From contig DATIDG010000075.1 of assembly GCA_035456405.1 (NCBI GenBank), positions 124,001 to 188,000 on the forward strand: a DNA stretch of 64,000 bases, given 5' to 3'. Below are positions 27,280-36,468 of this stretch, piece by piece. Below the pieces are notes generated by a model that saw nothing but the letters and a program-made list of their open reading frames with translations, was not told where the DNA came from and ran no database searches. Numbering within the stretch: the stretch's first letter is position 1; every line of letters starts with the position of its first letter. The stretch is from JAGVSZ01 sp035456405 (GTDB lineage Bacteria > Pseudomonadota > Gammaproteobacteria > Burkholderiales > SG8-39). A program made the translations under genes and the position numbers.

Positions 27280-28167
27280 TCAGGTCGAGGCGGAGGCCCG
27301 GGCGACGAGCTCTGCGATCACGGGGTCGCCCGTCTGCCGGATGTCGTGGTCGTCCTTTAGGAGGCAGCCCAGCGTGACCCGCACCAGCTCCGGGTCGAGG
27401 CTGTCGCGGCGCAGCCGCAGGAGCGCCTGCGCCCAGTCGATCGTCTCCGCGACGCCGGGCACCTTCCGCAGGTCGCGCTTGCGCAGCGCCTGCACGAAGC
27501 GCGTGATCGCGCGCGCCAGGTGTTCGTCGAGCCCGGGCACCTTGTTGTGCAGGATGCGGAGCTCTTTCTCGAAGGTCGGGTGCTCGACGTAGAGGTATAG
27601 GCAGCGGCGCCGGAGCGCGTCGCCGATCTCGCGCGTGCGGTTCGAGGTGAGCACGATGTGCGGCACGTGCGTCGCCTTGATAGTGCCCAGCTCGGGCACC
27701 GTGACCTGGAAGTCCGACAGCACCTCGAGCAGGAACGCCTCGAAGCCATCGTCGGCCCTGTCGATCTCGTCGATCAGCAGCACCGGCGGCCCCTCGCGCC
27801 GCGTAATCGCGCGCAGCAGCGGGCGCTCGAGCAGGTACTCGCGCGCGAAGATGAGATCCTCCAGCGCGGCCGGGTCGTGCGTCTCGCGCTCGGCGATGCG
27901 CAGGCGCAGGAGCTGGCGCTGGTAGTTCCACTCGTAGAGCGCGGTGTTGGCATCGAGCCCCTCGTAGCACTGCAGGCGGATGAGCTCGGTGCCGAACGCG
28001 CGCGCCATGACCTTGGCGAGCTCCGTCTTGCCGACGCCGGCCTCGCCCTCGACGAGGAGCGGCTTCTGCATCCCTTGCGCGAGGTACACCGCGGTGGCGA
28101 TCGCCGGCTCGGCGACGTAGCCGTCGCGCTCCATCGCCGCCTGGAGGGCGCGGATCTCCTCGTTCAC
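27280..28167 (-). CDS. coxD: CoxD-like MoxR-family AAA+ ATPase
   Basis: A 295-residue AAA+ chaperone. Walker A is GEAGVGKTELAK (about 41-52), Walker B is VLLIDEIDRAD (about 130), and sensor 1 is VLTSNRTREIGDALRRRCLY with its Arg finger region. MoxR ATPases pair with VWA proteins to mature enzyme complexes; next to coxE and coxMSL it is most likely the CO dehydrogenase maturase CoxD. Gene order here is D-E before M-S-L, whereas in Oligotropha D and E follow L. Confidence 0.87.
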   Translation of the reverse strand: MNEEIRALQAAMERDGYVAEPAIATAVYLAQGMQKPLLVEGEAGVGKTELAKVMARAFGTELIRLQCYEGLDANTALYEWNYQRQLLRLRIAERETHDPAALEDLIFAREYLLERPLLRAITRREGPPVLLIDEIDRADDGFEAFLLEVLSDFQVTVPELGTIKATHVPHIVLTSNRTREIGDALRRRCLYLYVEHPTFEKELRILHNKVPGLDEHLARAITRFVQALRKRDLRKVPGVAETIDWAQALLRLRRDSLDPELVRVTLGCLLKDDHDIRQTGDPVIAELVARASAST

Positions 28168-28180
28168 GCGCAGCGCGCGG

Positions 28181-28660
28181 TCAGAATTCGCGGCCGATCT
28201 GCCGGTCCACCGACCACGGGCCGGCGCCGCGGATCAGCACAAACAGGGCGACGACGAGAATCAGGATCGAGTACTCGCTGCCGACCTTTGTCCAGAAGAA
28301 GCCGCCGGTCTTGGACGTGAAGTACACGGCGTTGATCATGAAGACGACGACCGCGAACGCCGCCGGACGGGTCAACAGTCCGATCACCAGAAGCGTGCCG
28401 GCGATCAGCTCGGTGCAGCCGACCACGGTCCCCCAGAAGACGCCCGGGGTGTAGCCGAGCTTGTCGAACAGCGCGGCGTTCTTCTCGAGGCCCATGCCGC
28501 CGAATGCGCCGAACAGCTTCTGCATGCCGTGCGGGATGAGGATCGCGCCGAGGGCGATCCGCAGCACGGCCTGAGCGAAGTCCCAGAGACCGTCGTAGAT
28601 GCGGCCGAGTGCGGGAATGAAGAGACGCGGCGCGGGAACCGAATTCCGGTTGTCGTTCAT
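28181..28660 (-). CDS. DoxX-family membrane protein
   Basis: A 159-residue inner-membrane protein with about four hydrophobic segments. VLRIALGAILIPHGMQKLFG and AFGGMGLEKNA are the characteristic DoxX opening, and GTVVGCTELIAGTLLVIGLL follows. DoxX-like proteins are associated with quinone or sulfur redox chemistry or act as generic membrane subunits. ATG at 28660 has GGAGGATCCC before it. It lies 13 bp upstream of coxD and may be co-transcribed. It is not a known part of CO dehydrogenase clusters. Confidence 0.8.
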   Translation of the reverse strand: MNDNRNSVPAPRLFIPALGRIYDGLWDFAQAVLRIALGAILIPHGMQKLFGAFGGMGLEKNAALFDKLGYTPGVFWGTVVGCTELIAGTLLVIGLLTRPAAFAVVVFMINAVYFTSKTGGFFWTKVGSEYSILILVVALFVLIRGAGPWSVDRQIGREF

Positions 28661-28811
28661 TGGGATCCTCCTCTGGTCCGCCCGGCGCATCGCGGCGTGG
28701 TCCTGGTTCCGAGCAAAGCGGACCGGGCTTTCTCATGAACATGCGATGGCGTTGTGAACCCAGCCTATCACATCGCGGTGCGCGAGCGCTCGTCGGCGCG
28801 GATCGCCTCGT

Positions 28812-29486
28812 TCATCGCTGCGCCGCGGGGCCGCTGCCGCGCACGCCGATGTACACGCGGTAGATCGAGACGCTGACCACCATGCCCCAGACCATGCCGC
28901 CGATCATGCCGCCGAGCATCGCCGGCACGCCGGCGGAGCCGAGCCAGGCTGCGAGCCGGTAATACAGGACCACGCCCGCGACCATGCCGACGATCATCCA
29001 GCCCGAGCACGCGACGTTCTGCATGAAGCGCGCGCAGAACTGCCGCCGGCAGCCAGGACGCACCCGGCGCAGCCACACGAGGGCGCCGAGCCCGCCGGCA
29101 ACCATGCCGACGTGCATGGCCGGGAGCCACTCGAGGTGCAGCCGCGCCACCGCGAGGAAGTCCGGCGCGCTCGCGGCGCACATGGACGCGATCGCCGCGA
29201 GGCCGGCGCGCTGCACGTCGAGCGACAGCCCGCCGAGCATGCCGAGCGTGCCGAGCAGCATCATCGCCTGCGGCGCGGTGATTCCGACCCGGGTCGGACG
29301 CAACCAGCCGAGCGCCACGAAGCCGGTGAGCACCGAGAACGCAGTGACCGCGAGCCACACGAGCTCCCGCGCCTCCTGCAGGGCAGCAAGCTGCCACCAC
29401 CAGGCCGCGGCGAGCACCACGATCGCGCACGCGGCCATCGTGTGGCGTCGCACCGTTCCGACCACTCCGGCAGCAAGCGCTGTCAT
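28812..29486 (-). CDS. Hypothetical integral membrane protein
   Basis: A 224-residue protein with about six hydrophobic segments. Notable stretches are HLEWLPAMHVGMVAGGLGAL, a cytoplasmic-looking PGCRRQFCARFMQNVACSGW with three Cys, and a Gly/Met-rich C-terminal segment GGMIGGMVWGMVV. No family is recognised. It lies 151 bp before the doxX start on the same strand. The Met-rich segment might suggest metal handling, but that is speculation. Confidence 0.65.
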   Translation of the reverse strand: MTALAAGVVGTVRRHTMAACAIVVLAAAWWWQLAALQEARELVWLAVTAFSVLTGFVALGWLRPTRVGITAPQAMMLLGTLGMLGGLSLDVQRAGLAAIASMCAASAPDFLAVARLHLEWLPAMHVGMVAGGLGALVWLRRVRPGCRRQFCARFMQNVACSGWMIVGMVAGVVLYYRLAAWLGSAGVPAMLGGMIGGMVWGMVVSVSIYRVYIGVRGSGPAAQR

Positions 29487-29635
29487 CTGGTTTCAGCTCC
29501 CGAGCAACGCCTTCGCGACCGGAAGGACTACCGCGAATAAGAAGCGCAGGGCGCTCATGGCTGGTCTTGTACCAGAAACGGCGGTTGCCCTCAAAAGACG
29601 TGTTTGCCGCACTGCACCTCCGCCCGAGCGAGCGC

Positions 29636-30382
29636 CTACGTCGTGAACGCACCTCCGCTCACGTGCAGCGTCTGCCCGGTAATGTAGCGCGCGCCCGGGC
29701 CGGCAAGAAAGCGCACCACGTGCGCGACCTCCTCGGGCGTGCCCCGGCGGCCGAGCGCGCTCTCGCGCCGGCCTTCGTGTGCCGAGCGCGCACCGCTCGC
29801 CGCACCGCGCACCGTTTCGATCAGCCCCGGCACGACGCAGTTCACGGTGACGCCGTCGCCGGCGAGATCGTGCGCCAGCGCACGCGTGAGCCCAACGATC
29901 CCCGCCTTCGCAGCAACGATGTGCGGCCGACCCGCCGCGCCCGTGTGCGCCGAGAGCCCGCCGATGTTCACGATCGTGCCGCCGCCGTCACGCAGGCTCT
30001 TGAGGCACGCCTTCGCGCAGACGAACGCCCCGTCGAGAATCACGCCGGTGATCTCGCGCCAGCGCGCGAGGTCGATCTCGTCGAGCGTCGACACGTCGCG
30101 CACCGCCGCGTTGTTGACCAAAATGTCGATGCGGCCGAGGCGCGCCTCCGCAACCTCGACCATGCGCTGCACCGCGGCGCGATCGGTGATGTCCGCGAGG
30201 GCCGCGTACGCCTTGCCGCCGGCAGCCTCGATCTCGGCCGCGACCGCGTCGATCTCGGCCCGCGAGCGGCGCGCGTTGACCACGACAGCGGCGCCACCAT
30301 CGGCGAGCGCGAGCGCGATCGCGCGGCCGATGTTGCGGCCCGCACCGGTGACGAGCGCGACGCGGCCGGCGAGCTCCTTCAC
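29636..30382 (-). CDS. Short-chain dehydrogenase/reductase with an altered active site
   Basis: A 248-residue Rossmann-fold protein. The cofactor motif TGAGRNIGRAIA and LVNNAAVRDV are normal and the catalytic Ser is in NIGGLSAHTG, but the Y-x-x-x-K site reads PHIVAAK: Lys is kept while the Tyr position is Ile. It may therefore be inactive, use other chemistry, or carry a mutation. GTG at 30382 is taken as start, 4 bp before the PrpD-like stop. Last gene of the tctCBA-prpD operon. Confidence 0.85.
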   Translation of the reverse strand: MKELAGRVALVTGAGRNIGRAIALALADGGAAVVVNARRSRAEIDAVAAEIEAAGGKAYAALADITDRAAVQRMVEVAEARLGRIDILVNNAAVRDVSTLDEIDLARWREITGVILDGAFVCAKACLKSLRDGGGTIVNIGGLSAHTGAAGRPHIVAAKAGIVGLTRALAHDLAGDGVTVNCVVPGLIETVRGAASGARSAHEGRRESALGRRGTPEEVAHVVRFLAGPGARYITGQTLHVSGGAFTT

Positions 30383-30386
30383 GACG

Positions 30387-31757
30387 CTAGCCCCGGAACG
30401 GCGCGAGATCGATCGCGCCGTCGAAGGCCCGCGCCGCGAAGGCAAGGAACTGCGCCGCGCGCTCGGGCGGCCAGCCGCCGTGCGTGCAATTCAACCGGAA
30501 CTTCGACTCGAGGTCCGCGCGCGACAGCGGCTCGTGCGCCCCGCCGCGCAGATGCGGCTGCCGTTCCTCGACTTTGGTGCCGTCGTGCAGCCGCGCGCGC
30601 ACGTGGCCGGTGAACTCGTTCGGGTACGGGTTGCTAGAGTCGATGACGTACCGCACCTTCGCTGCGAGCGCGAGCAGGCGCTCGTGGCGCACCCGCTCCT
30701 CGGTGAACGCGTCGAGCCCGGCGTGCCCGAGCACGAAGCCGGCCGCGATGCAGTACGGCTGGCTGAACTTCGCCGCGTAGGCGTTCGCCGGCCGCTGCTT
30801 CGCCGCAAGCGGCTCCCAGAGGCGGTGCACCGTCCCCTCGGCCGCTTCGCACACGATCTCCGCGATGTCGTCGGCACGGATACCGCGCGCCGCGAGCCGC
30901 TTCGCGCAGTCGATGTAGGGCGCGGTCATCGTGCCGCACGCGTACTCCTTGAAGGCGATCGTCTCGGTGACCCAGCGCCGTCCGAAGCCGTCGAGCAGCT
31001 TGGCCCAGTCGCCGTCCGAGGTGCGCGCGAAGCCGTAGTACAGCCCGTGCGTGCCCTCGAACACCGTGCGCGGACCGACGAATCCCGCGCGCGCCAGCTC
31101 GACTGCGCGCAGGCCCGACTGCGCCGCCCAGCCCGGATGCAGGCGCTTGGTCCATGCGCCCTCGGCGAGGTACTCGATGATGCCGCTCGCCATCGAGCCG
31201 GCGATGCCGAGCGCGGACACGAATGCCGCGCGCGGCACATGCAGCGCCGCCGCGACGCCGGCGGCTGCCGCCATCGCGCCGAGCACCGCCGTCGGATGAA
31301 AGCCCGCCTTGTGGATGAGCTTCGGCGCGACGAGGCTCGCGCGGCACATCACCTCCGCGCCGACCGCGATGCCGAACAGCACGTCCGGGCCGCCGATGTG
31401 ATGGCGTTCCGCAGCGGCAAGCACCGCCGGGACGACGACCGCCCCTGCGTGCACCGGTCCGCCCTCGAAGGTGTCGTCGAAGTCCTCACCGTGCGCGGCC
31501 GTGCCGTTCACGAACGCGGCGCCGGCGGCGTCGAGCGTGCGCGCGTGCCCGATGGCGGTCGAGCCGCCGTTCGCCTCCCAGCCCTCGAGGGCGGCGCGCA
31601 CGTAGTCGGTGCGGCGCGCCGCGACGCACAGCCCCGCCACGTCGACGAGCAGCGACTCGGCCACGGTGCGGAGCGCGGACGGCAGCGCGAGCGGACGGGC
31701 CTCGTCGACGGCGAGCGCGAGCCGCTCGGCGACTGAGAGCTGGGGCGTGTCGGTCAT
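30387..31757 (-). CDS. MmgE/PrpD family protein
   Basis: A 456-residue protein of the 2-methylcitrate dehydratase-like fold. NGTAAHGEDFDDTFEGGPVH is the family's conserved active-site region, followed by GIAGSMASGIIEYLAEG, WTKRLHPGWAAQSG and KEYACGTMTAPYID. Members act as dehydratases, decarboxylases or isomerases on tricarboxylates and related acids. Its ATGA overlap with tctA and place beside a tripartite transporter suggest that it metabolises the imported acid. The substrate cannot be named. Confidence 0.87.
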   Translation of the reverse strand: MTDTPQLSVAERLALAVDEARPLALPSALRTVAESLLVDVAGLCVAARRTDYVRAALEGWEANGGSTAIGHARTLDAAGAAFVNGTAAHGEDFDDTFEGGPVHAGAVVVPAVLAAAERHHIGGPDVLFGIAVGAEVMCRASLVAPKLIHKAGFHPTAVLGAMAAAAGVAAALHVPRAAFVSALGIAGSMASGIIEYLAEGAWTKRLHPGWAAQSGLRAVELARAGFVGPRTVFEGTHGLYYGFARTSDGDWAKLLDGFGRRWVTETIAFKEYACGTMTAPYIDCAKRLAARGIRADDIAEIVCEAAEGTVHRLWEPLAAKQRPANAYAAKFSQPYCIAAGFVLGHAGLDAFTEERVRHERLLALAAKVRYVIDSSNPYPNEFTGHVRARLHDGTKVEERQPHLRGGAHEPLSRADLESKFRLNCTHGGWPPERAAQFLAFAARAFDGAIDLAPFRG

Positions 31758-33247
31758 GGCGAGAGCGGCCTTTCCGTGCTGACGAGCTTCACCTCTCGGC
31801 GCAGCGACAGTGCAATAACTGCCGCCGCAGCGACGAGCAGCCCGAGCGAAATCGGGTCCTGCACGAAGATCGCATGATCGCCGCCCGAGAGCACGAGCGC
31901 ACGCCGATAGTTCGATTCGACCATGAACCCGAGCACCACGCCCAACACTAGCGGCAGGGTCGGGACGCCGAAATATCGCAGCGCGTAGCCGAGGACGCCC
32001 GCGGCGAGTACGAGCGCCACGTCGAAGAAGCTCGCCTCCATCGCGAAGACGCCCGAGACGACGAGCGCGAGGATGAAGGCCATCAGGTACGGCTTGGGCC
32101 GGTTCACCAGCCACAGGCAGGGCGTCAGGATCACCAGACCGAGGAGCAGCATCGCGATGTTGGCGACGAGGAGGCCCGCGTACAGGCCGTAAACGACGTC
32201 CGGGCTCTTCTCGAACAGCAGCGGCCCCGGTGCGAGGCCGTGCAACAGGAAGCCGCCGAGCAGAATCGCCGCGGAGTTCGAGCCGGGGATCCCCAGGCCC
32301 AGCAGCGGCACGAGCGCCGTCCCGGTAACGACGTTGTTCGCGCACTCCGGCGCCGCGACGCCCTCGACCGAACCCTCGCCGAACTCCTCCGGGTGCTTCG
32401 ACCAGCGGCGCGCCTCGTTGTACGAAAGGAACGCTGCGATCGTGCCGCCCGCGCCGGGCGTGACGCCCTCGAACGTGCCGATCGCCGCGCCGATCGCCTG
32501 CGGGCGGACGAGGCGCCGCCACGTCCGCCCGTCGGGCAGCTTGAGGCGCGCTGCGCCGGCTTCGACGCGCGCCCACGCCGGCTCGATCGCCTGGGCCATC
32601 AGCTCGGTCACCGCGAAGATCCCGACCATCACGACGATCGGGCGGATGCCGCCGAGGAGATCGGGCGAGCCGAAGGTGAAGCGCGGGACGCCGGACACGG
32701 GATCGGTGCCGATCGTCGCGATCATGAAGCCGAGGATCCCCGCGATGAGCCCTTTCAGGAGCGACTTGCCCGACAGCCCCGCGATCACGCTCAGCCCAAG
32801 CACGCCGAGCGCGAAGTACGCGGGCGGCGTGAACGAGAGCGCGAATCTCGCGAGCGGGCCGGTCGCGACCACGAGCACGAGAAGCCCGAAGATCCCTCCG
32901 ACCAGCCCCGATACGAGCGAAATGCCGAGCGCCTCGCCGCCGCGCCCCTGGCGATGCATCTCGAAGCCGTCGATCACCGTCGCCGCGGCGGCGTTGGTGC
33001 CGGGCGTGCGGATCAGGATCGCCGGGATCGAGCCGCCATATTCCGCGCCGACGTAAACCGCGGCGAGCATCACGATCGCGGTGACCGGCTCGATCCCGTA
33101 GGTGAACGGCAGCAGCAGCGCCATCGCGATCGACGGCGAGATGCCGGGGAGTGCGCCGCCGACGATGCCCCACGCAACGCCGATGAAGGCGGCCGGCACC
33201 GCCCAGCTCGCCGTGAGCGCTTTCCAGGCGAACGCGAGCTCGGTCAT
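31754..33247 (-). CDS. tctA: Tripartite tricarboxylate transporter large permease TctA
   Basis: A 497-residue permease with about eleven or twelve hydrophobic segments. GALPGISPSIAMALLLPFTY and YGGSIPAILIRTPGTNAAAA are the first TctA signature and TPGAGGTIAAFLSYNEARRW the second. It imports carboxylates with TctB and the periplasmic TctC. ATG at 33247 overlaps the tctB stop (ATGA), and its own stop overlaps the PrpD-like start. Confidence 0.94.
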   Translation of the reverse strand: MTELAFAWKALTASWAVPAAFIGVAWGIVGGALPGISPSIAMALLLPFTYGIEPVTAIVMLAAVYVGAEYGGSIPAILIRTPGTNAAAATVIDGFEMHRQGRGGEALGISLVSGLVGGIFGLLVLVVATGPLARFALSFTPPAYFALGVLGLSVIAGLSGKSLLKGLIAGILGFMIATIGTDPVSGVPRFTFGSPDLLGGIRPIVVMVGIFAVTELMAQAIEPAWARVEAGAARLKLPDGRTWRRLVRPQAIGAAIGTFEGVTPGAGGTIAAFLSYNEARRWSKHPEEFGEGSVEGVAAPECANNVVTGTALVPLLGLGIPGSNSAAILLGGFLLHGLAPGPLLFEKSPDVVYGLYAGLLVANIAMLLLGLVILTPCLWLVNRPKPYLMAFILALVVSGVFAMEASFFDVALVLAAGVLGYALRYFGVPTLPLVLGVVLGFMVESNYRRALVLSGGDHAIFVQDPISLGLLVAAAAVIALSLRREVKLVSTERPLSP

Positions 33248-33708
33248 CCGCCGAGGAGGCGCGCCCAGACGCCTGCAGGCATGGCAACGCCGAGCATCCG
33301 CGCGAAGACGAGCCACAGCACCGCCGCGCAGCCGAGCGCGTAGACGAGGACGGTCAACCGCAATGACGCGCCGTAGTACAGCGTCGTGGCCGCGAGGAGC
33401 AGCGCGACTGCGAGCGGATAGCCGAGGTGGGGCGCGGCCGCAACGTAGGCAAGGCCCAGGCCGGCGACGCCGAGCGCGCGCAGGTGATCGCCGATCCCCG
33501 CGACCGTGCTCGCCGCCGCTGCGCCGGCGACCAGGCTGCGCGCACCGAGCAGAACGCAGAGCACGCCGAGCGCGACCGCAAGCAGCTTCGGGATGCCGCC
33601 CGCGCCAACGCCGTCGGCGAGCAGGCTCGTGGGCAGCGCATCGGCCGCCACGTAGTAGGCCCCGGCGAGCGCGAGGGCGAGCGCAGCGCAGACGAGATCG
33701 CGGCGCAA
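33244..33708 (-). CDS. tctB: Tripartite tricarboxylate transporter small permease TctB
   Basis: A 154-residue membrane protein with four hydrophobic segments, as expected for TctB. DGVGAGGIPKLLAVALGVLC after the first segment is a typical loop, and LGYPLAVALLLAATTLYYGA is the third-segment region. It overlaps tctA by 4 bp and starts 7 bp after the tctC stop. It is required for transport with TctA. Confidence 0.88.
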   Translation of the reverse strand: MRRDLVCAALALALAGAYYVAADALPTSLLADGVGAGGIPKLLAVALGVLCVLLGARSLVAGAAAASTVAGIGDHLRALGVAGLGLAYVAAAPHLGYPLAVALLLAATTLYYGASLRLTVLVYALGCAAVLWLVFARMLGVAMPAGVWARLLGG

Positions 33709-33715
33709 GGCGCGC

Positions 33716-34678
33716 CTACTTGATCACGCCGAGGTCGCGCAGCGAGCGCGCAACCTCACCGGCAAAGCCCGCGGTGAAGGCTGCGGCTTCCCCGTGCGCC
33801 ATGACCGCCGGCACGAGCCCTTCGCGCAGGTACTCCTTCTGGTACGCGGGATCGGCGAGCACCGCCTTGATGCCGTCGCTCCACGCCTTGAGCACATTCG
33901 GCGGAAGGTTCTTCGGGCCGGCCAGGCCGCGGAACTTGGTGACCACGACGTCGATGCCTTGCTCCTGCGCCGTCGGCAGTGCCGGCATGCCGGGAAGCCG
34001 GTTCGCCGTCAGCACGGCGAGCAGGCGCACCTGTCCCGCGTCGATCTGCGCGACCATCTCCTGGATCTCGCCGATGCCGAGGTCGAGCGTGCCGTTCAGC
34101 ACGTTCAGCATCTGGTCACGCCCGCCCTCGTAGCTCACGACGATCGCCTTGGCCTGCGTCACCCGGTTCAGCCGCTCCATCGCGATTCGCTCGAGCGAGG
34201 CCGGGTTCGCCGCGCCCCAGCGCGCCTTGCCCGGATTCTTCCGCGCGAACCCGATCGCGTCGGCGAGCGTGCGATGCGGCGACTGGATGCGCGTGTACAG
34301 CACCTCCGGATCGTAGAAGACGGTGACCACCGGCATCAGGCTGTCGTAGCCGTACTGCGGCTTGCTGAGGAGCGTCGTTTGGATGTAGGTCGGCGTGGTC
34401 GCATACAGCATCGAGCCGTCCGCGGGCGCCTGCGCGACGCGCGCGACGGCGCGTGCGCCGCTGCCGCCGGTCACATTCTCGATCGCGAAACTCACGCCCA
34501 TCTTCGGCGCGAGGTGTTTGGCAAGCGTGCGCAGGAACACGTCGCTGCCGCCGCCGGGGCTGGAGTGCGTGATGAGGGTGACCGTCGGGACGGGATAGGC
34601 CGTTTGCGCCCCTGCGGCCGGCGCGCCGAGCAGGGACAGCACGACGCATGCAGCCAGCGCTGTTGCGCGACGGCGCAC
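33716..34678 (-). CDS. tctC: Bug/TctC periplasmic substrate receptor
   Basis: A 320-residue solute receptor of the Bug family. Sec signal peptide VRRRATALAACVVLSLLGAP ending GAQT. Conserved stretches are ITHSSPGGGSDVFLRTLAKH, VTGGSGARAVARVAQAPADG and RLPGMPALPTAQEQG. The first GTG (34687) lies too close to the AGGAGG site; GTG at 34678 has a spacing of eight. First gene of the tctCBA operon, so its ligand is probably the substrate of the PrpD-like enzyme. Confidence 0.9.
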   Translation of the reverse strand: MRRRATALAACVVLSLLGAPAAGAQTAYPVPTVTLITHSSPGGGSDVFLRTLAKHLAPKMGVSFAIENVTGGSGARAVARVAQAPADGSMLYATTPTYIQTTLLSKPQYGYDSLMPVVTVFYDPEVLYTRIQSPHRTLADAIGFARKNPGKARWGAANPASLERIAMERLNRVTQAKAIVVSYEGGRDQMLNVLNGTLDLGIGEIQEMVAQIDAGQVRLLAVLTANRLPGMPALPTAQEQGIDVVVTKFRGLAGPKNLPPNVLKAWSDGIKAVLADPAYQKEYLREGLVPAVMAHGEAAAFTAGFAGEVARSLRDLGVIK

Positions 34679-35119
34679 CTCGGTCACCTCCTGCAGAGTG
34701 TCTCCGCGCCGCGCAACGGGCACCGCGTCGGAATCGTGCGGCCGCACCCTACCATAGCAGCGTGAGTCGCAACCAGATCGGGAGCCAGACGGCCCTGATC
34801 CACTCCCGCGCGGCGTGGGCAGCGCCTTTGGTCCGCGTCAGCAACAGCCGATCGGGAGCGTATGCGCCGCAGGCGCAACGGCGGGACGTGCCGTCCGCCG
34901 CGCGACCGCATCTGGGCAAGCGCACCTCTGGGTGCGGTCGAGACCGCAACCATGCACCTACATCTGGGGAGATTCAAGGAAACCCGTCGCGCGAGCGATC
35001 CCGACGCGGTCTTTCGCGACGACTTTACCGGCCGGGCGTTGCGGCCGAGTCAGGAGCCGGCACGGGCGTCGTCGGTCGCGCTGCGGAGCGGCCTGCGGCC
35101 GGCGAGGATCGTGGCGGGA
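34679..35119. other. Intergenic region upstream of tctC
   Basis: About 440 bp between tctC and the 3' end of the mlaC-like gene, all GC-rich. It must carry the tctC promoter. Short palindromic runs (GCGCCGCAGGCGC near 34865) are visible, but no confident promoter, terminator or RNA. Open frames here look random. Confidence 0.4.
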
Positions 35120-35743
35120 TCAGCCGCTTCTTGACGCGAGCTGCTGGTTCTTCGCGGAAAGCGCCTTGATCAGACCCTCGATGCCGGCATTCCGCACCTC
35201 CGACGCGAAGGTGTCGCGGTAGGTGGTCACGAGGCTGACGCCACCGACCGCGACGTCGTAGACCTTCCAGCCGCCGGGCGTCTTCTCCATGCTGTAGTCG
35301 ATGCTCACCGGCTCGGCGCCCGACTGCTTCACCTCCGAGTGCACCACGACCTCGGTGTCCGCCGGCTGCGCGCGGAGCGGTCTCACCTCGATGACCTGGC
35401 TGCGATACGCCGACAGCGCCGTCGAATAGGTGCGCACGAGCAGGGTCCGAAACTGCTCGACGATGATCTTCTGCTGGTCGGGCGTTGCCTTGCGCCAGTT
35501 GACCCCCATCGCAAGCGCGGTCATTCGCGTGAAGTTGAAATGCGGCAGCACCTTCTCCTCGACGAGCGCGATGGTCTTCTTGCTGCTGCCCGCCTGGATC
35601 TCCTTGTCCTGCTTGACGACAGCGATCACGTCCTCGGTGACGGATTTGACGAGGGCGTCGGGCGAGAGGTCCTGCGCCGCCGCGGTCTGGAAGAACAGCG
35701 CGGCGGCCGCGGCAGAGACGATGCTTCGAAGAACTCGGTTCAT
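35120..35743 (-). CDS. MlaC/Ttg2D-family phospholipid-binding periplasmic protein
   Basis: A 207-residue exported protein. The signal peptide runs to FFQTAAAQ. The MlaC fold is indicated by VKSVTEDVIAVVKQDKEI, VLPHFNFTRMTALAMGVNWR, QQKIIVEQFRTLLVRTYSTA and DYSMEKTPGGWKVYDVAVGG with VSLVTTYR. MlaC shuttles phospholipids between outer and inner membranes with MlaA and MlaFEDB. None of those genes is nearby, so this is an orphan copy or belongs to a system elsewhere. Confidence 0.9.
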   Translation of the reverse strand: MNRVLRSIVSAAAAALFFQTAAAQDLSPDALVKSVTEDVIAVVKQDKEIQAGSSKKTIALVEEKVLPHFNFTRMTALAMGVNWRKATPDQQKIIVEQFRTLLVRTYSTALSAYRSQVIEVRPLRAQPADTEVVVHSEVKQSGAEPVSIDYSMEKTPGGWKVYDVAVGGVSLVTTYRDTFASEVRNAGIEGLIKALSAKNQQLASRSG

Positions 35744-35799
35744 GAGATCGGATCCTGTGCAGTCGGTGTGTCGTGCCGATGCGAGGTGCGTCGGTATCG

Positions 35800-36129
35800 C
35801 TAATCGGTCGGCGGAGGATACCGTCGCCGAGCGAATCGCGCGAGTGGCTGCGCCGAAGGTCCGCTGTCGGGCTCCGGCGACGCCGCCGTCTGGACCTCGA
35901 GACTCTCCACGGGCGCGCCGACAACGGAATACACCCGCGCCTTCGTCGCGCCGAGCACATCCTGCAGTGTGACGCCATCGGCCGACACGACCCGGCGCGG
36001 TACACCGGAACGCGGGGCCGCGGGGACGAGATGAACGTAGGCGCGATAGGCGACGGTGCCGAATTCCCAGATCGCGCCTCGAATCCGGTAGTTGCCGGCG
36101 TCTCCTTGCAGCAACGCTTTCATGGCCAT
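35800..36129 (-). CDS. Hypothetical protein
   Basis: A 109-residue protein of no recognised family. ATG at 36129 (MAMKALLQGDAGNYRIRGAI) is chosen because AGGAGG lies just upstream. The first half (EFGTVAYRAYVHLVPAAP) is beta-rich; the C-terminus is Pro/Arg-rich. It lies 56 bp upstream of the mlaC-like gene on the same strand and could share its transcript. Confidence 0.6.
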   Translation of the reverse strand: MAMKALLQGDAGNYRIRGAIWEFGTVAYRAYVHLVPAAPRSGVPRRVVSADGVTLQDVLGATKARVYSVVGAPVESLEVQTAASPEPDSGPSAQPLARFARRRYPPPTD

Positions 36130-36468
36130 GGGTGAACCTCCTTCGGAAACGGGCCCTCCTTCCCGGTCTCCGAGCCAATGGACCAGCAATCGGCGTGCCA
36201 TCTCGGGAAGGAGACCGACTGTTGGGGGGCGCGAAGCGATGGATCAGCGACGATGTCGCTGCTCCGCTACTGCGGGAAGACGGGTCAGGAATCATCTTCG
36301 ACAGCATCGCAGTCAGCGTGTTCCGGCCCGTGCCGGTCGGCGCGCGGCGAGGTGAATGCTTCACGGCGCGCCGGGCAATAGTCCGGCCATGGCGACACTT
36401 CGGGCCTCTAGGCTGACGGCATCGCAGTCGATGCGGGGATCTCGCCGCAGTCGATGCGGGGATCTCGC
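36130..36468. other. Divergent intergenic region
   Basis: About 340 bp between divergent hypothetical genes. It ends in the 23-bp tandem duplication listed separately. No promoter stands out and the short frames here are not coding-like. Confidence 0.4.

Noticed and set aside
34862..35134. A plus-strand small gene upstream of the mlaC-like gene end
   Set aside because: Arg-rich, no ribosome site, and overlaps the mlaC-like 3' end without any family resemblance.
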